A DNA stretch of 64,000 nucleotides from Pseudoxanthomonas sp. CF385 (lineage in GTDB: Bacteria; Pseudomonadota; Gammaproteobacteria; Xanthomonadales; Xanthomonadaceae), in contig NZ_FNKZ01000001.1 of the NCBI RefSeq assembly GCF_900104255.1, positions 836,001-900,000 of the forward strand, written 5' to 3'. Positions 59,864 through 64,000 of the stretch are shown here, one piece after another. Numbering within the stretch: position 1 is the stretch's first letter; every line of letters starts with the position of its first letter. A model generated the notes under the pieces. The model was not told the DNA's origin and ran no database searches. It saw only the letters and a list, made by a program, of their open reading frames with translations. The position numbers were made by a program, and so were the translations under genes.

Positions 59864-60787
59864 ATGAGTCGAGCCTTTCCGCCCGTGTCGTTGATCGGCG
59901 TGCCCACCGATGTCGGCGCCGGCCACCGTGGTGCCCGCATGGGGCCCGATGCGCTGCGTATCGCCGGCCTGGGGGAAGCGCTGCTGGCGCGCGGCGTGGA
60001 TGTCGTGGATACCGGCAATGTGCAGGGCCCGGCCAATCCGTGGACGGGGCCGGTCGAAGGCTATCGGCATCTCGATGAAGTCGTCGCCTGGAACCGCGCC
60101 GTGATGGACGCCACGGCGGCCGAACTGGCGCGCGGGCGCCTGCCGATCATGTTGGGGGGCGACCACTGCCTGGCGATGGGTTCGATCACGGCCGTGGCGC
60201 GGCACTGCCGCCAGGCCGGCAAGCAGCTGCGCGTGCTCTGGCTCGACGCGCATTCGGACTTCAACACCAGCGAGGTCACGCCGTCGGGCAACATCCACGG
60301 CATGCCCGTGGCCTGCCTGTGCGGCATCGGTCCGGACGCGCTGACCCGACTCGGCGGCGACGGCCCGGCGATCACGCCGTCGATGGTCCGGCAGATCGGC
60401 ATCCGTTCGGTCGATCCGGAAGAGAAGAAGCTGATCAAGGACCACAAGGTCGACGTGTACGACATGCGCTACATCGACGAGGTCGGGATGAAGCGCACGG
60501 TGGAGGCCGCGCTGGAAGGCCTGGACGCCGACACCCACCTGCATGTCAGTTTCGACGTGGATTTCCTCGACCCGAGCATCGCGCCGGGCGTCGGCACCAC
60601 CGTGCCGGGTGGCCCCAATTACCGCGAGGCGCAGCTGGTGATGGAGATGATCGCCGACACCGGCTTGATGGGCTCGCTGGACATCGTCGAACTCAATCCC
60701 GTGCTGGACCGGCGCAACCGCACCGCCAAGCTGACGGTGGACCTGGTGGAGAGCCTGTTCGGCAAGTCCACGCTGATGCGCGACTGA
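59864..60787 (+). CDS. rocF: arginase
   Basis: A 307-residue ureohydrolase that splits L-arginine to ornithine and urea. The binuclear Mn2+ ligands are present: GGDHCLAMG (His101), WLDAHSDFNT (Asp128, His130, Asp132) and SFDVDFLDP (Asp231, Asp233). The SGNIHGMP loop and MGPDALR near the N-terminus are typical of arginase rather than agmatinase. The ATG at 59864 gives the usual length; an upstream in-frame start would add a stretch without similarity. Confidence 0.93.
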   Translation: MSRAFPPVSLIGVPTDVGAGHRGARMGPDALRIAGLGEALLARGVDVVDTGNVQGPANPWTGPVEGYRHLDEVVAWNRAVMDATAAELARGRLPIMLGGDHCLAMGSITAVARHCRQAGKQLRVLWLDAHSDFNTSEVTPSGNIHGMPVACLCGIGPDALTRLGGDGPAITPSMVRQIGIRSVDPEEKKLIKDHKVDVYDMRYIDEVGMKRTVEAALEGLDADTHLHVSFDVDFLDPSIAPGVGTTVPGGPNYREAQLVMEMIADTGLMGSLDIVELNPVLDRRNRTAKLTVDLVESLFGKSTLMRD

Positions 60788-60933
60788 CGCCGTCGCCGCA
60801 GGGAAAACTGCGACTGAACGGACCGGGGGAGGCTTCACGCGGCCTATACGGCGCCGCGTCGAAGGTGATCGCACACGCCGCCGCGGCGTGGGACGCACCT
60901 GCGGCGGCACCCCTTTCCACCAGGAGATGACAC

Positions 60934-61086
60934 ATGAAGCGTGCGATGACCCTGCTGATGCTGGCCCTGTTCTCGACGGCCGTCCTGTCCGGCTGCAACA
61001 CCATGGCGGGCGCCGGCAAGGACGTACAGAAGGTCGGCGAAAAGGTCGAAGACAAGGCGCAGGACTGCAAGGACGGCAAGTGCTGA
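60934..61086 (+). CDS. entericidin-like lipoprotein (first copy)
   Basis: A 50-residue lipoprotein: MKRAMTLLMLALFSTAVLSG then the lipobox Cys21 (LSGC), and a short charged tail GKDVQKVGEKVEDKAQDCKD typical of entericidin A/B proteins. CAGGAG precedes the ATG by about eight bases. Two Cys in the tail (DCKDGKC) distinguish it from the second copy. Confidence 0.85.
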   Translation: MKRAMTLLMLALFSTAVLSGCNTMAGAGKDVQKVGEKVEDKAQDCKDGKC

Positions 61087-61125
61087 TCCATGTGTGATGC
61101 CGGGGCCCCGAGGGGTTCCGTTGCA

Positions 61126-61154
61126 GGAAGGGCCGGGTCACTCCCGGCCCTTCC
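61126..61154 (+). terminator. hairpin after the first entericidin gene
   Basis: A perfect 12-bp stem (61126-61137 with 61143-61154) around TCACT, without a following T run. Confidence 0.55.
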
Positions 61155-61284
61155 GCGTTCCGGCCATCGTGTTTGGTCAGCCGGCAGCCAGTGTGCTTGA
61201 ATCAGACTGCGCGGGTGGGGCAGCACGCCGGTCCGCCGGCCTGCCCGAGCCCCGGATCGTCGGTACTGTCCACAGGAGTCGCTT

Positions 61285-61419
61285 ATGAAGCGTTTCGTCG
61301 CGTTGATGCTGTTGTCCCTGTTCTCCATCGCCGTGCTGTCCGGCTGCAACACCGTCAAGGGGTTCGGCAAGGACGTGCAGAAGGTGGGCGAGAAGGTCGA
61401 GGATTCCTCGGGCAAGTAA
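61285..61419 (+). CDS. entericidin-like lipoprotein (second copy)
   Basis: A 44-residue lipoprotein with lipobox LSGC (Cys21) and the same GKDVQKVGEKVED core as the gene at 60934-61086, ending in a short SSGK tail. CAGGAG lies nine bases before the ATG. Close similarity in sequence and spacing marks a tandem duplication. Confidence 0.85.
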   Translation: MKRFVALMLLSLFSIAVLSGCNTVKGFGKDVQKVGEKVEDSSGK

Positions 61420-61438
61420 GCGCCGGGTGTCCGATCAG

Positions 61439-61468
61439 AAAACGGGCCGCATCGCGGCCCGTTTTTTT
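61439..61468 (+). terminator. rho-independent terminator after the second entericidin gene
   Basis: A 12-bp stem (61439-61450 with 61454-61465), a 3-base loop, and seven T at 61462-61468. Confidence 0.92.
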
Positions 61469-61617
61469 GCGCGTTCATCGCCGCGAACGCGCCGTCATGC
61501 GCCTGAATGGTTCAGCGTTTCCTAATGGCGTGTTGACGCCTGCTTGATCGGATGAGAACGCTGCGCTTGCGATCCTGTGTGTGCGGCGCCCCCTGCCGCG
61601 AAACAAGCGAGGAAACC

Positions 61618-61839
61618 ATGAATCAGGACATCATCGCCGGCAACTGGAAGCAGCTGAAGGGCAAGATCCAGGCGAAGTGGGGCGATCTCACCGACGACGA
61701 TTTCAAGGTGGCCCAAGGCAACGCCGAATACCTGGAAGGCAGGCTTCAGGAGCGGTATGGCTACGATCGCGATCGCGCGCACACCGAGGTCGAGGACTTC
61801 CAGCGCACCCTGCGTTCCGACAAATCCATGAACCACTGA
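61618..61839 (+). CDS. CsbD-family stress protein
   Basis: A 73-residue hydrophilic protein with the CsbD signature: [20 protein letters not shown] near the N-terminus, then [26 protein letters not shown] precedes the ATG. CsbD-like proteins are induced by general stress in many bacteria; their molecular action is not known. It follows two other small stress-type genes here. Confidence 0.88.
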   Translation: MNQDIIAGNWKQLKGKIQAKWGDLTDDDFKVAQGNAEYLEGRLQERYGYDRDRAHTEVEDFQRTLRSDKSMNH

Positions 61840-61862
61840 CCGGCCGACGCCGCGCCGAGCAG

Positions 61863-61887
61863 GACGGGCCGCCTCGTGCGGCCCGTC
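61863..61887. terminator. terminator between CsbD gene and the convergent lipoprotein gene
   Basis: A 10-bp stem (61863-61872 with 61878-61887), loop CTCGT, followed on the + strand by TGCTTTT. It serves the CsbD gene and possibly the convergent gene. Confidence 0.75.
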
Positions 61888-61899
61888 TGCTTTTCCGTT

Positions 61900-62706
61900 T
61901 CAGTACCTGCGCGGCGGATCGGTGACGAAGCCGCCGGGGAAGGCGTTCGGCGCGTCTTCGCGCCAGACCGGGCCATGCAGGCGCGGCAGGATGCCCAGCG
62001 CGACGAGACGCCGGCGTTCGTCGTAATGCACTTCGCTCACCTGCTCGGGCTGCCGTGTCGCGCGCTCGAATCCCGTGCGCGAGGTCGGCGCCCATTCGCG
62101 ATCGCCGTGGCCGGTGCCGATGCTCTGCTGGCGGGCGGATTCTTCATTGGCGATGGCGCGCGATGCGCCCGCAGGTGCCGCGGCGGCGTCGCTCGCTTCA
62201 CCGCGTTTCTCCAGCCGCCCCCGCGCGATCGGCGGAGGCGAGTACTGCGGGTAATAGGTACGAGCCTCGCGAAAGGCGGCCACGCCGATCACGCCGACGT
62301 TGCGGGGCCGGCCGGTGCGCGCGGCGTAGCTGTCGCCGAGATCGGTGAAGACGAACTGCGCCACGTCCTGCATCGACTTGCGCCAGCCATTGATCTCGGT
62401 GGTCTGCCACGGTTCGAGCACATAGCCGGCCTGCGACGGGTGCGCGGTCTGGCCGGTGATCGCGTTGACGCCGTCGATCGACAGCACCACCAGCACGCGT
62501 TCGTCGGTGGTGTTGGTCAGACGGACGCTGTAGCGATGGCCGGGCGCGCCGGCGACCCAGATGTCGCCCCGATGCGGGTACTGGGACAGCCATTCGCCGC
62601 TGTCGCGGTCGACCACGCTGACATCGACCAGTGGACGGGCCTGGGTGGGGGCGCACGCCGCTAGCAACGCCAGCGTGGCCAGGGAAGCGAGGATCCGATG
62701 CAGCAT
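61900..62706 (-). CDS. lipoprotein, function unknown
   Basis: A 268-residue predicted lipoprotein (MLHRILASLATLALLAAC, Cys18). A beta-rich domain (about 25-155) contains VRLTNTTDERVLVVLSIDGVNAITG and AGYVLEPWQTTEINGWRKS, like uncharacterised outer-membrane-associated proteins of this group, and the rest is polar and Arg/Pro-rich. The start matches the lipoprotein signal. It is divergent from trpS. The family is not recognised. Confidence 0.7.
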   Translation of the reverse strand: MLHRILASLATLALLAACAPTQARPLVDVSVVDRDSGEWLSQYPHRGDIWVAGAPGHRYSVRLTNTTDERVLVVLSIDGVNAITGQTAHPSQAGYVLEPWQTTEINGWRKSMQDVAQFVFTDLGDSYAARTGRPRNVGVIGVAAFREARTYYPQYSPPPIARGRLEKRGEASDAAAAPAGASRAIANEESARQQSIGTGHGDREWAPTSRTGFERATRQPEQVSEVHYDERRRLVALGILPRLHGPVWREDAPNAFPGGFVTDPPRRY

Positions 62707-62898
62707 GTCCGTTCTCCAGGTGGGGACGATGCTGGAAACGGGCCGTGGGCGGAAACGGGGTTGCCATGAAAGGCGTGGCCGCGACCGGTTAAGCCGGCAG
62801 CAGGGCCCGGCTGCGACGCCGTGTCGCAGGCCCGGTGCCGGCATCGCCCGGCCCCAGCCGGTAAACTGGCCGCTTTCCCGCATTCCCCCGCTTCGCAC

Positions 62899-64000
62899 AT
62901 GACCACCCGCGTCCTTACCGGCATCACCACCTCGGGCACGCCGCACCTGGGCAACTACGTCGGCGCCGTGCGCCCGGCCGTGGCCGCCAGCCGTGCCGCG
63001 GACACGGAGAGCTTCTACTTCCTGGCCGACCTGCACAGCCTGATCAAGGCGCAGGATCCCGCCCGCACCCAGCGTTCCACCCTGGAGATCGCGGCGACCT
63101 GGCTGGCCTGCGGGCTGGAGCCGGACAAGGTGTGGTTCTACCGCCAGAGCGACGTGCCGGAAATCACCGAGCTGACCTGGTTCCTGACCTGCGTGGCGGG
63201 CAAGGGCATCCTCAACCGCGCGCACGCCTACAAGGCCGCGGTGGACAAGAACAACGCCGAAGGCGAAGACCCGGATGCCGGCGTCAGCGCGGGCCTCTTC
63301 ATGTACCCGGTGCTGATGGCCGCCGACATCCTGATCTTCAACGCGCACCAGGTGCCGGTGGGCCGCGACCAGATCCAGCACATCGAGATGGCGCGCGACT
63401 TCGGCCAGCGTTTCAACCACGTGTACGGCAAGGAGTACTTCACCCTGCCGGAAGCGCTGATCGACGACAACGTGGCCACGCTGCCCGGGCTCGACGGGCG
63501 CAAGATGAGCAAGAGCTACAACAACACCATCCCGCTGTTCGCGCCGCGCGAGGAGCTGAAGAAGCTGGTGTTCTCGATCCTGACCGACTCGCGCGACCCC
63601 GGCGAGCCGAAGGACACCGAGGGTTCGGCGCTGTTCCAGCTGTACCAGGCCTTCGGCAGCGCCGACGAAACGCGCGCGTTCGCGCAGAAGTTCGCCGACG
63701 GCATCAGCTGGGGCGACGCCAAGCAGCAGCTGTTCGAGCGCATCGATGCGGAGATCACCCCGCTGCGCGAGAAGTACGAAGCGCTGATGGCGAAGCCGGC
63801 CGACATCGAGGCCATCCTGCGCGATGGCGCGCGCCGCCTGCGCGAGCGCTATGCCGCGCCGCTGCTGGCGGAACTGCGCCACGCCGTGGGCCTGCGCGAC
63901 CTGTCGCAGCAGCCGGTAGTGGACACCCAGGTCGCCGCGAAGGCCGCGTTGCCGGTGTTCAAGCAGTACCGCGACACCGACAGCCGGTTCTACTTCAAGC
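62899..64000 (+). CDS. trpS: tryptophanyl-tRNA synthetase TrpS, cut by the window edge
   Basis: The first 367 residues of a class I aminoacyl-tRNA synthetase; the reading frame is still open at the last base. TPHLGN at 14-19 is the HIGH-type motif, KMSKS at 202-206 the second signature, and GRDQIQHIEMARD and ADILIFNAHQVPVG are TrpRS-specific. It charges tRNA-Trp. The ATG at 62899 starts the usual N-terminus (TRVLTGITTSG). Confidence 0.95.
   Translation, partial: MTTRVLTGITTSGTPHLGNYVGAVRPAVAASRAADTESFYFLADLHSLIKAQDPARTQRSTLEIAATWLACGLEPDKVWFYRQSDVPEITELTWFLTCVAGKGILNRAHAYKAAVDKNNAEGEDPDAGVSAGLFMYPVLMAADILIFNAHQVPVGRDQIQHIEMARDFGQRFNHVYGKEYFTLPEALIDDNVATLPGLDGRKMSKSYNNTIPLFAPREELKKLVFSILTDSRDPGEPKDTEGSALFQLYQAFGSADETRAFAQKFADGISWGDAKQQLFERIDAEITPLREKYEALMAKPADIEAILRDGARRLRERYAAPLLAELRHAVGLRDLSQQPVVDTQVAAKAALPVFKQYRDTDSRFYFK

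Noticed and set aside
1..64000. CRISPR arrays, insertion sequences, prophage or integrase genes
   Set aside because: No regularly spaced repeats, transposase motifs or phage genes were seen on either strand.

Overview
This is a GC-rich, gene-dense bacterial chromosome segment. It most likely comes from the Xanthomonadaceae (Lysobacterales), somewhere near Pseudoxanthomonas, Stenotrophomonas or Xanthomonas. The signs are very large carbohydrate-type TonB-dependent receptors, a GTAG-type REP dimer like those described in Stenotrophomonas, a phoP-phoQ pair preceded by a small secreted protein, frequent ATGA/GTGA stop-start overlaps, and the overall GC-rich codon use. The genus is an inference. 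No insertion sequence, prophage, CRISPR array or rRNA was seen.

Layout. 1-3.3 kb: small membrane and secreted proteins (two EF-hand proteins, a proline-rich lipoprotein), a HAD hydrolase and an exported hypothetical protein. 3.3-22.7 kb: a pectin utilisation locus. It holds a rhamnogalacturonan-acetylesterase-like enzyme fused to a cupin, kduD, kduI, a LacI-family regulator, a GH43 enzyme, a PL10 pectate lyase, a TRAP transporter (DctM/DctQ/DctP), a 2-keto-4-pentenoate-hydratase-like enzyme, a second pectate lyase, two large TonB-dependent receptors, and kdgK. Outside the cell and in the periplasm the lyases and esterase cut and deacetylate pectin. The receptors bring oligomers across the outer membrane and the TRAP system probably imports (unsaturated) uronates. 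KduI, KduD and KdgK then carry them to 2-keto-3-deoxy-6-phosphogluconate. Four intergenic sites share the half-site GGTGTCATT, and two more partial sites lie inside the receptor genes exactly 136 bp from the intergenic ones. Together they point to one LacI-type regulon with possible DNA looping.

22.9-40 kb: a second, less familiar carbohydrate locus, all on the + strand. A CitE-like lyase and a sodium/solute symporter with an exported N-terminal propeller-like domain come first, then a LysR regulator. A tightly packed operon follows: a shorter TonB-dependent receptor, a serine-hydrolase lipoprotein, a PfkB sugar kinase, a glycoside-hydrolase-like/FGE-like two-domain protein, a ThuA/propeller/cytochrome c lipoprotein and a GH127-type beta-L-arabinofuranosidase. 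A CaiB/BaiF CoA-transferase comes last. This is the best candidate in the window for an undescribed system.

40-64 kb: mostly housekeeping and envelope genes. In order: a porin-like gene with kdpFABCDE (potassium uptake), dusA, an arginine-deiminase-related enzyme, a small secreted protein with phoPQ, an MtfA-like peptidase, a DAK2/DegV fusion next to plsY (acyl-phosphate route to phospholipid), birA, coaX, a SPOR-domain protein, tRNA-Thr(UGU), arginase, two entericidin-like lipoproteins, a CsbD-like stress protein, a lipoprotein, and trpS, which runs off the right edge. No gene-free stretch exceeds 300 bases. The largest gaps (18392-18671, 21486-21723, 27109-27344, 571-779) hold the regulatory sites listed, except 571-779, where nothing convincing was seen.
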